NCBI GenBank assembly: GCA_021787845.1
Contig: JAJYLH010000025.1
Coordinates: 1-64,000, forward strand
Origin: Myxococcales bacterium
Lineage (GTDB): Bacteria > Myxococcota > Myxococcia > Myxococcales > JAJYLH01
Direction of reading: 5' to 3'
Length of the DNA stretch: 64,000 bases
Each line of letters begins with the position of its first letter. Within the stretch, counting starts at the first letter, position 1. Under the pieces are notes generated by a model that was given only the letters and a program-made list of their open reading frames with translations, did no database searches and had not been told where the DNA came from. Made by a program: the position numbers and the translations under genes. Positions 43,639-53,204 of the stretch are shown here, one piece after another.

Positions 43639-45867
43639 CTAGCTGACGGGTCTCAGGAGCGGTTCCGCGGGGGGCTCGGCGGTCTTCTTCGCGGCCTCGA
43701 CCAGGGCCATCTGGCTGCGCAGGGCGGTCTCGCCCTCTTCCGGGGCGCGCAAGCGGTACCGTCCCTCGGGGCCGAGCCGGCGGGCTTTGACGCTGTCGTG
43801 GAGCGCGAGGGCGAGCACCTCGTCGCAAAGCCGCGCCTTGAGCGCCCGCTCCTCGACCGGGCAGAGCACCTCGATGCGGCGTTGGAAGTTGCGGTGCATC
43901 CAGTCGGCGCTGGAGAGGAACACCTCGCACCTCTCGCCCGCGCCGAAGGCGAACACCCGGCTGTGCTCGAGGAAGCGGTCGACGACGCTGGTCACCCGGA
44001 TGTTTTCCGACAGGCCGGCGACGCCCGGCTGCAGGCAGCAGATGCCGCGGACGATGAGGTCGATGGACACCCCCGCCTGGCTCGCCCGGTAGAGCGCGCG
44101 AATCACGGTCGGCTCGGTGATCGAGTTCACCTTGGCGACGATCCGCGCGGCCTCGCCCTTTTTCGCCCGGTCCGCCTCCCGCTCGATGAGGGAGAGGATG
44201 CGCTCCTGGAGGCCGTAAGGGGCGACGGCGAGCTTCTTCCAGGCGGGGGGCTCGGCGTAGCCGGTGAGGAGATTGAACAGCGCGGTCGCGTCGTCGGCCA
44301 GGTCGTCGCGGGCGGAGAAGAACGAGAGGTCGGTGTAGGCGCGGGCGGTGGTCGGGTTGTAGTTGCCGGTGCCGAGGTGGACGTAGCGCTTGAGGCCGCT
44401 CCCCTCCCGGCGCACGACCAGCGCCACCTTGGCGTGGGTCTTGTAGCCGGGCACCCGGTAGACGACGTGGACGCCGTTCTCCTGCAGCCGCCGCGCCCAG
44501 GCGATGTTGTTGGTCTCGTCGAAGCGGGCGAGGATTTCGACCACGCAGGTGACCTGCTTGCCGTTCTCGGCCGCCCGCGAGAGCGCCTGGATGAAGGGGC
44601 TGTCGCCGCTCGTGCGGTAGAGCGTCTGCTTGATGGCGAGAACGTTCGGGTCCTCGGCCGCCTCGGCGACGAAGCGCACCACCGGCTCGAACGACTCGTA
44701 GGGGTGGTGCAAGAGCACGTCGTGGCGCGCGACGACCTCGAAAACCGACTCGGCGGCCTTGAGCTCGTGGGGCACGACCGGCAGGTGCGGCTCGACCTTG
44801 AGCTCCGGGCGCCCGTCGAGGTCGGCCATCTGCGCCAGGTCGCTGAGCTGGAGCGGTCCCGGCAGCCGGTAGACGTCCTGCTCATCGAGCTTGAGCGCGC
44901 CCGAAAGCTGCCGGGTCAGGTCCTCCGAGGCGTTCTCGGCGATGGTCAGCCGCACCGCCTGGCCGCGGTCGCGTCGCCTGAGCTCCTGCTGGATAGTGCT
45001 CAGGAGGTCCTCGCTCTCCTCCTCGTCGACCTCCAGGTCCCAGTTGCGGATGACGCGGAAGGGCGCGGTATCGCTCTTGGAGACCGCGTAGCCCGGGAAG
45101 AGGTCGGCGACGTGAGCACAGATCAGATCCTCGAGCAGCACGTAGTCCTGGCCGAAGAGGGAAGGCAGCCGCACGAGGCGCGGGAGCACCGCCGGGACCT
45201 GGACCACCGCGAGCAGGCGCTCCTTGGGCGGCGCTGTCCGGCGGCCCTTTCGCTTCTCGGCGCGGTAGACGGTCACGGCGAGGTTGAGCGACTTGTTCTT
45301 CAGGTGCGGGAACGGGTGGCCGGGGTCGATGGCGAGCGGGGTCAGCGCGGGGAACACGTTCTGGGTGAAGTAGGAGCGGGCGAAGGCTTTCTGCTCCTGG
45401 CTGAGAAGCTCCGGCCGGGTGAGCTGGACGCCGTGGGCCGCCAGCGCGGGCAGCACCTCCTCGCGCAGCACCCGGTACTCCTCGGCCATCATCGCGTGCG
45501 CGCGCTCGGAGATGCGGGCGAGCTGTTCGGCGGCGGTGAGGCCGTCGGCGGGCGTCTCCTGGACGCCGTTGACGAGCTGCTGCTTCAGGCCGGCGACCCG
45601 GACCATGAAGAACTCGTCCAGGTTCGAGCTGACGATGCCGAGGAACTTCAGCCGCTCGTAGGGCGGCAGCGTCTGGTCGCGCGCCTCTTCCAGAACCCTC
45701 TCGTTGAACGCGAGCCAGGACAGCTCGCGGTTGAAGAACGGGCGGGCCTCGCGCTCCTTGACCGCTTCGAGCACGGCGGGAATCGGCTCGACCGACGAGC
45801 GCTCGCCCTCCGGAGGTTCCGCCACCGCCGCCAGGGCGGCTGCGACGCGGGAAGGCTGCGAATCCAT
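43639..45867 (-). CDS. ppk1: Polyphosphate kinase 1
   Basis: 742 residues. Reversibly transfers the ATP gamma-phosphate to polyphosphate. The N-terminal helical domain (FFNRELSWLAFNERVLEEA, SNLDEFFMVRVAGL) is followed by the two phospholipase-D-like catalytic domains. The autophosphorylated His is expected at H478 in YKTHAKVALVVRR; LGTGNYNPTTARAYTDLSFF and SSADWMHRNFQRRIEVLCP are the other family blocks. ATG chosen at MDSQPSR with GAGG seven bases upstream; the open frame extends to 46491 but crosses a duplicated intergenic repeat. Length (about 690-740) is normal. Together with the Ppx/GppA gene at 23 kb it forms a polyphosphate cycle. Confidence 0.96.
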   Translation of the reverse strand: MDSQPSRVAAALAAVAEPPEGERSSVEPIPAVLEAVKEREARPFFNRELSWLAFNERVLEEARDQTLPPYERLKFLGIVSSNLDEFFMVRVAGLKQQLVNGVQETPADGLTAAEQLARISERAHAMMAEEYRVLREEVLPALAAHGVQLTRPELLSQEQKAFARSYFTQNVFPALTPLAIDPGHPFPHLKNKSLNLAVTVYRAEKRKGRRTAPPKERLLAVVQVPAVLPRLVRLPSLFGQDYVLLEDLICAHVADLFPGYAVSKSDTAPFRVIRNWDLEVDEEESEDLLSTIQQELRRRDRGQAVRLTIAENASEDLTRQLSGALKLDEQDVYRLPGPLQLSDLAQMADLDGRPELKVEPHLPVVPHELKAAESVFEVVARHDVLLHHPYESFEPVVRFVAEAAEDPNVLAIKQTLYRTSGDSPFIQALSRAAENGKQVTCVVEILARFDETNNIAWARRLQENGVHVVYRVPGYKTHAKVALVVRREGSGLKRYVHLGTGNYNPTTARAYTDLSFFSARDDLADDATALFNLLTGYAEPPAWKKLAVAPYGLQERILSLIEREADRAKKGEAARIVAKVNSITEPTVIRALYRASQAGVSIDLIVRGICCLQPGVAGLSENIRVTSVVDRFLEHSRVFAFGAGERCEVFLSSADWMHRNFQRRIEVLCPVEERALKARLCDEVLALALHDSVKARRLGPEGRYRLRAPEEGETALRSQMALVEAAKKTAEPPAEPLLRPVS

Positions 45868-46420
45868 GCGAGTGCCTCGAACGAAGGACCGACTGTCGAT
45901 TTTACTCCAGGATCGGCCCCAGGCGGTAGCTTCGAGCCGGCACGAGCGTCCGGCAGACCGCTGAACGGCCGCGACATCGCCCCCCGGATACACGGTTAAG
46001 CGACCCGAGGCGGGACGGCCAGCCGCCTTCTCTCGGCCCACGCCTGTCCGGCCAACACCTCGACGCCTCGTTGGAGCCGAACGCGTGAGTGTCCGGGTGC
46101 AGGCGAGGCGATCGTCGCAAAGCGACCCCGAGGCGGGACGGCCAGCCGCCTTCTCTCGGCCCACGCCTGTCCGGCCAACACCCCGACGCCTCGTTGGAGC
46201 CGGACACGTGAGGTCCGGGTGCAGGCGAGGCGTTCGTCGGTCGGGGAAGTTGCGCCACCGATTCCGCATCGCGCAGCACACGGCTGGAAGAGAGGCGACA
46301 GGCCGTGCCCTATCCGGACTCTCACCTGTCCGGCTTCCCTCGAACGGCTTGGTCCTCGCACAGATTCTGTCGTGGGGCCGTTTTCGGCTCGGCTCGTCGC
46401 CCACGGTAGAGTCGCCGCCG
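45868..46420. other. Intergenic region dominated by a duplicated repeat
   Basis: Divergent region between ppk1 and the membrane protein gene. Most of it is the two-copy 123-base repeat listed separately; the rest (46232-46420) contains further decayed GTCCGG-type repeat remains such as CTCACCTGTCCGGCTTCC. Promoters for both genes must be here but were not resolved. Confidence 0.5.
46000..46231. repeat. Two-copy 123-base direct repeat
   Basis: The segment beginning CGAGGCGGGACGGCCAGCCG occurs from about 46000 and again 123 bases later, with the remainder of each unit nearly identical. Each unit ends with TTGGAGCCGnACnCGTGAG and GTCCGGGTGCAGGCGAGGCG, tying it to the GGAGCCGGACACGT repeat family. 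123 is a multiple of three, so open frames pass through by chance; it lies upstream of ppk1 in non-coding sequence. Confidence 0.8.
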
Positions 46421-48031
46421 ATGTCCGCGCCGGCCCGCCGCCCTGGCTCAGCGCTCCTGCCCTTCGCCGCCGCTCTCGGCCTCGCGCTCATCCCTTGCGC
46501 CTACACGCCGCTCAATTCCGACCTCGGTTGGACCCTGCGCGAGGGCCAGCGGATCGTCCTGCACGGCGCCATCGCCACCCGCAACGCGCTCTCCTTCACC
46601 GACCCGCGGCACCCGGTGATTTCGTACCAGTGGCTCTTCTCGGCGCTCGCGTATCTCGTGCACCGCTCCCAAGGGGCAGCAGGGCTCATCCTCCTCAAGT
46701 GGCTGACGCTCTTCGTGACGGTGGCGGCGATGGCCGGGGCGGTCTCGGCGGTGGCGAAGCACCCGCTCGCGCGGCTCGTGGCGCTGGGGGTGACGGCGCC
46801 GCTGCTTGGCGCGGGCCTGCTCTTCGTGCGCTCGCAGATGTTCACCTACGCCTTCGTCCCGCTGGTCGCGTGGGCGGTGCTCTCGGAGAAGCGCTGGGCG
46901 CTCTGGGCGCTCGTGCCGCTCCTCGCGCTGTGGGCGAACCTGCACGGCGGGTTCATGCTCGGGCTAGCGCTGGTCTTCGCGATGAGCGGGGCGCTCTGGC
47001 TCGAGTCGCGGTCGATCTTCGAATGGCGGCAGCTTGTTCCCCGGCGCCTCAGAGTGCCTGGGCGATCGGGCCGGGGGACCAGCCCGCGCCTCCCGGAGCC
47101 GATGGAGGGCAGGAGCGCTCTTCCAACACGCGAGCTCGTGGCGATTCCCGTTGCCGCCGCGCTGGCGACCTTGGCGAACCCGTTCGGCTGGCGGCTGCAC
47201 CTCGCGGCGATCGCGTTGACGCGCGATCCCGGGCGCTCGCTCGACCACGAGTGGACGCCCTTGTGGCGGCTGCACGCTCTGATTCCCGCGGAATGGGAAG
47301 CGCTGGCGGTGCTGGTGCTCGCCCTGGCGCTGGCGCTGGTCTTCCTGCCGAAGACGAAGCTGCGGCTGTGGGTGCTCTGTGCGCTGCTCGTCCTGACGCC
47401 GACGGCGGAGCGCCATCTGCGGCTCGTGCCGGTGCTGGCGGCGCCGGTTCTCGCGGCGGCGTTCGAGACGGCCATCGCGCGCGCGAGCGACAAGCTGCGC
47501 GACCAGCTCGTACGGCCGGTGATGCTCGCGTCGGTCGCGGTGGCGGTGGCGACCTTCGCGCTCTTCGCAACGAGCCTCCCGCGCTCGTTGCGCTTCCACG
47601 GATTCCCGCCGCCGAACCCCGCGCCGGCGATCGACGTGCTGCGGCTGAACCACCTCAGCGGCAACGTCTGGAACGACTTCAACTGGGGTGGCCTCCTGCA
47701 ATGGGCGGCGCCCGAGGTGCGCGTCGCGTGCGACGGCCGGTTCGACCAGGCCTACTCGGAGCGCGTGCGCCGCGAGGTGATGCGGTTCGGCTACGACGAC
47801 CGCGATCCGCTGCGGACGCTCGAACGGTACGGCGCGGACCTGGTGCTGCTGCCGGCGACCAACCCGGCGATCGCGCTCATCGCGAACACCTACCGACCGC
47901 TCTACTGCGGCGAGGGCGTGTGCCTGCTGTCGCGCCGCGCGGACCAGCTCGCCCTCGCCGAGCACGGCCTCCTCAGGCTCCCGCCGGCACGCTCGACGCC
48001 CGAGAGCTTCTTCGACGCGCCGAACCCGTAG
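46421..48031 (+). CDS. Polytopic membrane protein, GT-C glycosyltransferase-like
   Basis: 536 residues. Around ten hydrophobic helices. The first extracytoplasmic loop has the GT-C-like pattern LNSDLGWTLREGQRIVLHG followed by ALSFTDPRHPVISYQWL, the layout of membrane glycosyltransferases where D-x-G-W precedes the catalytic region. ANLHGGFMLGLAL and a soluble C-terminal domain (about 400-536; SGNVWNDFNWGGLLQW, VACDGRFDQAYSE) are also typical of a widespread uncharacterised family. Residues about 205-235 form an Arg/Pro/Gly-rich insert coded by repeat-like DNA. Probably a polyprenyl-phosphate-sugar-dependent transferase, but substrate and even activity are inferred. Confidence 0.7.
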   Translation: MSAPARRPGSALLPFAAALGLALIPCAYTPLNSDLGWTLREGQRIVLHGAIATRNALSFTDPRHPVISYQWLFSALAYLVHRSQGAAGLILLKWLTLFVTVAAMAGAVSAVAKHPLARLVALGVTAPLLGAGLLFVRSQMFTYAFVPLVAWAVLSEKRWALWALVPLLALWANLHGGFMLGLALVFAMSGALWLESRSIFEWRQLVPRRLRVPGRSGRGTSPRLPEPMEGRSALPTRELVAIPVAAALATLANPFGWRLHLAAIALTRDPGRSLDHEWTPLWRLHALIPAEWEALAVLVLALALALVFLPKTKLRLWVLCALLVLTPTAERHLRLVPVLAAPVLAAAFETAIARASDKLRDQLVRPVMLASVAVAVATFALFATSLPRSLRFHGFPPPNPAPAIDVLRLNHLSGNVWNDFNWGGLLQWAAPEVRVACDGRFDQAYSERVRREVMRFGYDDRDPLRTLERYGADLVLLPATNPAIALIANTYRPLYCGEGVCLLSRRADQLALAEHGLLRLPPARSTPESFFDAPNP

Positions 48032-48264
48032 AAACGAGGTCTCGGTCGAACCGAAAAAAGGGCCCGGATCGTCCGCCGAGGCTCCCGGTCGATTGAAAAG
48101 AGGTCGCTTTCTCTCCGCCGAGGCTTCCGGTCGACCGAAAAGAGGTCACTTTCTCTCCGCCGAGGCTCCCGGTCGACCGAAAAGAGGTCACTTTCTCTCC
48201 GCCGAAGCCTCCGGTCGATGAAAAACAGCGTCCGATCGATGTGCCGAACCCTCCGGACCATCAT
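47902..48264 (-). CDS. Hypothetical 14-residue-repeat peptide downstream of the radical SAM gene (doubtful)
   Basis: An open frame of 120 codons starting with ATG ATG, 60 bases beyond the stop of the twin radical-SAM gene and on the same strand. It encodes three near-perfect copies of a 14-residue unit, RRRESDLFSVDREP, with only Ile/Val and Glu/Lys exchanges. Repeated cores next to a radical SAM enzyme recall ribosomal peptide precursors. Against it: no ribosome-binding site, the last ~50 codons overlap the 3' end of the convergent membrane-protein gene, and a second minus-strand frame is also open through the same repeat. I list it only as a candidate. Confidence 0.2.
   Translation of the reverse strand: MMVRRVRHIDRTLFFIDRRLRRRESDLFSVDREPRRRESDLFSVDRKPRRRESDLFSIDREPRRTIRALFSVRPRPRFYGFGASKKLSGVERAGGSLRRPCSARASWSARRDSRHTPSPQ
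48068..48230. repeat. 42-base tandem repeat (three and a half copies)
   Basis: Units starting GCCGAGGCTCCCGGTCGA occur at about 48075, 48117, 48159 and 48201 with a strict 42-base period; the last is partial and diverged. Because 42 is a multiple of three, two minus-strand frames are open through the array, one coding for repeated RRESDLFSVDREP, the other for EKVTSFRSTGSLGG. A flanking region of GATCGATCG-rich sequence follows. Confidence 0.85.
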
Positions 48265-48323
48265 CCGAACCGATCGATCGCCGATCAGAACCGACGGCGT
48301 GCGAACCGGAGGCGCATGGTCGA

Positions 48324-50132
48324 TCAGAGCTCCGGTCGAGCCGCATGGATCGGTCGCAGCTCGCAGGCACCGTAGAGATCTACGTAGCCGCGGCGAACGC
48401 CGAAGCAGGTATCGCGGCGCTCGCAGCCGGCACAGATCTCAGGCTGGACGAACTCGCCCCGGCCCACGTCCGGGGCCAGCGTCACGCTCGGCCAGAGGTG
48501 CGAGAGGCTCTCTGGAATCAGGCATGCGGGGATGCCGCACATCGTGTCCAGGCCGCCGATCGAGAGTTCCTTGACCTCGGCCCGGCGCAGCCCTTCCGCG
48601 AGCGCGGGAAGCATCTCTGAATAGGACGGGATGAGCTCTCGCGAGGCCGGCACGACGTCGCTCGAGCGCGCGACGAAGCTCAGCACGAGCTCCACCGTCG
48701 GCCAGCGGCGCGCAACGAAATCGACATGGTCGGGAAACGCCGCGAAGTTCTGACGGCAGAATACGAAGTTCAGTCGGACCATGGCTCCGGTGGCGACGGC
48801 GCGGTCGATACCGAGGACGGTGCGCTCGAAAGTGCCCGGCGCGCCGGTGATGGCATCGGAGATCGCCGCCGTGGGGCCGTGCAGCGAGATGAAGAAATGC
48901 GTCACGCCCGCCGCGACCAGAGTATCGGCGAGCGGCGGTTCGGCCAGGCGGACCGCATTGGTCTGCAGATCGATCACCGGCGCGCCCCGGTTCTTGGCGA
49001 GGCGAACGAAGTCGACGAGGCGCGGGTTCAAGGTCGGCTCGCCGCCGGAAAGGATCACCGGCCGGCCCTTCGAGGCGATGTCGGAAATCGCGGTCTCGAT
49101 GGCGCGGGTCGGCGCGGCCGGCAGATGCGTCGAGACAAAGCAGAACGCGCAGGCCTGGTTGCAGGCGAAGTTGATGCGAACGATGCGCGGCTGGCTCTCG
49201 CCGGTCGATCGCTCGACCTCGTCTTGGACCAGCTCGGCCGCGACCTGGGCGTCGATGTCCGTTGGGGTCGAGAAGCGGCGGCGAAGCGCGTCCGATGCGA
49301 TCGGGTCGACGCGCGGCTCGGGATGGCGGTCGAGCGCGCCGCTCGGAAACCCCGGACAGCGGTCGCGCAGTCGGCAGGCGTCGCAGGCGGCGACGCGGCG
49401 AAAACCCGGTCGCTCAGAGCCCCCAGGCGTCAGGCGGAACAGGTGCGCGAGCCGTCCGGGGGCCGGCAGCAGACAAGGAGGAACAGCCGCATCCTCGGCG
49501 AGGCTCGTCCGGAGCCCGGCCCGCCGCGCGGCGGCCTCGGCGGCGATGAGCGTTGCTGCCGCGGTCTCGGGGTCCAGGAGCTCGCCGGGCGCCGGCCCCG
49601 ACGTGGGCCAGCAGAGAATCCATTGCCGGACCGGGAGCGCGCTTTCCGCGAGCTGCTGGGGCAGCGACGCGATCTGCGGAGCGACGCGGCGGACCAGCGG
49701 CGTCGCGACTTCCAATTCGATGCCCCCCTCGGTCAAGGCGCGCATCCCGGCAAGCGCCGCGGGAAAGCTGCCGGGATCCCGAGTCACCGATTCGTAGACG
49801 CTCGCCCATCCGGGAAGATGGACCCGTGCGAGACCGAGCCCCGCCTCGCGAAGTCGCGCGGCCCGGCCGGCATCGATGAGCGTCGCGTTGGTCTCGAGAA
49901 CCACCCGGCCGGCGCCGAGCTCCCGCGCGGCTCGCACCAGCGATGGCAAGTCTCGACGCAGCGTCGGCTCGCCGCCCGTGAGGACCAGCGTCTGTGCGCC
50001 TCGCGCCTCCACGAGCCGAGCGAGCACTCGCGAGCGAGCGACGAGCTCCGGGTCCTCCGCCGGCCGCCGCGCGTCGCAGAACGCGCAATTCTGGTTGCAC
50101 GTCTGGTTCGTGATCACCCGGAGCGTTCGCAT
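48324..50132 (-). CDS. Twin radical SAM protein with SPASM/twitch-like cysteine sets
   Basis: 602 residues containing two complete radical SAM halves in one chain. Half one has C12-x3-C16-x2-C19 (CNQNCAFC), GGEP at 53-56, and a C-terminal CxxC-x5-C set (C250, C253, C259). Half two has C324-x3-C328-x2-C331 (CNQACAFC), GGEP at 363-366, and ICAGCERRDTCFG near the C-terminus. Each half thus has the SAM-cluster site plus Cys that could hold an auxiliary [4Fe-4S] cluster, as in SPASM/twitch enzymes. The start ATG begins exactly at the first conserved block. Not recognised as a named enzyme. Function may be peptide modification or cofactor synthesis; no obvious partner enzyme is adjacent. Confidence 0.88.
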   Translation of the reverse strand: MRTLRVITNQTCNQNCAFCDARRPAEDPELVARSRVLARLVEARGAQTLVLTGGEPTLRRDLPSLVRAARELGAGRVVLETNATLIDAGRAARLREAGLGLARVHLPGWASVYESVTRDPGSFPAALAGMRALTEGGIELEVATPLVRRVAPQIASLPQQLAESALPVRQWILCWPTSGPAPGELLDPETAAATLIAAEAAARRAGLRTSLAEDAAVPPCLLPAPGRLAHLFRLTPGGSERPGFRRVAACDACRLRDRCPGFPSGALDRHPEPRVDPIASDALRRRFSTPTDIDAQVAAELVQDEVERSTGESQPRIVRINFACNQACAFCFVSTHLPAAPTRAIETAISDIASKGRPVILSGGEPTLNPRLVDFVRLAKNRGAPVIDLQTNAVRLAEPPLADTLVAAGVTHFFISLHGPTAAISDAITGAPGTFERTVLGIDRAVATGAMVRLNFVFCRQNFAAFPDHVDFVARRWPTVELVLSFVARSSDVVPASRELIPSYSEMLPALAEGLRRAEVKELSIGGLDTMCGIPACLIPESLSHLWPSVTLAPDVGRGEFVQPEICAGCERRDTCFGVRRGYVDLYGACELRPIHAARPEL

Positions 50133-50328
50133 CGCCCGAGGCGACGCTAGCTCGAAGCCGACGCGACTGTCGAACGCCGGCCGTGCCTCGGCTCGCCAGG
50201 GCGCCGCGAGCCTCGAGACGGCAGGGCTTTCAAGGTGCGAGCGAGCGAAAAACGCTCGTCCTGAGCGGTCATCCTGAGCGCCAGTCGAAGGACGCATGCC
50301 TATCCGGTTGACGCACTTGCCCGATGTT

Positions 50329-50401
50329 GGAGCCGGACACGTCAGTGTCCGGGTCTGCCCGGGACGTCGTGCCCGACCCGGACACTGACGTGTCCGGCTC
50401 C
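50329..50401. repeat. Perfect inverted repeat, GGAGCCGGACACGT family
   Basis: Arms of 26 bases (50329-50354 and 50376-50401) are perfectly complementary, with a 21-base loop that itself contains CCCGGGACGTCGTGCCCG. Each arm also contains the near-palindrome CCGGACACGTCAGTGTCCGG. Single or half copies of the same sequence appear near 574-600, 46070, 46195 and 58922. Confidence 0.85.
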
Positions 50402-50427
50402 AGGTCCAATTCCAAGCGCGCCAACGA

Positions 50428-50506
50428 GTAGGATGGGTGGAGCGGCAGCGGAGCCCATCGTCGCCAGCGATCGCCCAGTTGATGGGCTCCGCTCCACCCA
50501 TCCTAC
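50428..50506. repeat. Nested inverted repeat, GTAGGATGGGTGGAGC family
   Basis: Outer arms GTAGGATGGGTGGAGCGG (50428-50445) and its perfect complement (50489-50506); an inner pair CGGAGCCCATC (50449-50459) and GATGGGCTCCG (50481-50491) is also perfect. The whole would form a stem of roughly 30 bp with a small bulge. Half copies of the outer arm occur near 647 and 55593. Confidence 0.85.
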
Positions 50507-50640
50507 GGCTTGGGTTGCGGGCATCAGCCCCGCGCCAGGCTTGCCGAAGGGCTCGGGATGAGCGGCGGTTCCGGCTCACGCCGCACCTTGAAATCCCTGC
50601 CTCGAGTCGGGCAAGGCGGCAACGGCGACAGGAACCGCTC

Positions 50641-52959
<2,319 letters not shown>

Positions 52960-53082
52960 GACGCGGACAGATAACACGCCGCCCACCGCCGTGCAGCAAG
53001 CGCGCGCCGCCGCGTCGGCGCCTCGACGAAACGGGCGCGCGTGCCTTCCGAGCCGCTCCTGGGGCGTCCGCCGGGACGTGGC

Positions 53083-53122
53083 TGGTCGATCCGACCGATC
53101 CGACCGATCGGACCGATCGAAC
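53083..53122. repeat. GATCGGACC-type short repeat cluster (copy 2)
   Basis: TCGATCCGACCGATCCGACC and overlapping units, upstream of the malic enzyme gene and outside coding sequence. Same family as the clusters near 37.6 and 60.5 kb. Confidence 0.6.
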
Positions 53123-53204
53123 GTCGCGGCGGGCCCCGTCCCCGAAGCGAAAGGAGCCGGCCGCGCGATGGCAACCGGCTCCCCTTCCGCCCAGCTCGAA
53201 CGGC

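Larger units (their letters stand above)
50133..50640. other. Intergenic repeat-dense region
   Basis: About 500 bases between two minus-strand genes, almost filled by two long hairpin elements (listed separately) and a CATCCTGAGCG/AGTCGAAGGA repeat at about 50268-50293. No coding similarity seen. A promoter for the radical SAM gene should lie near its left end. Confidence 0.5.
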
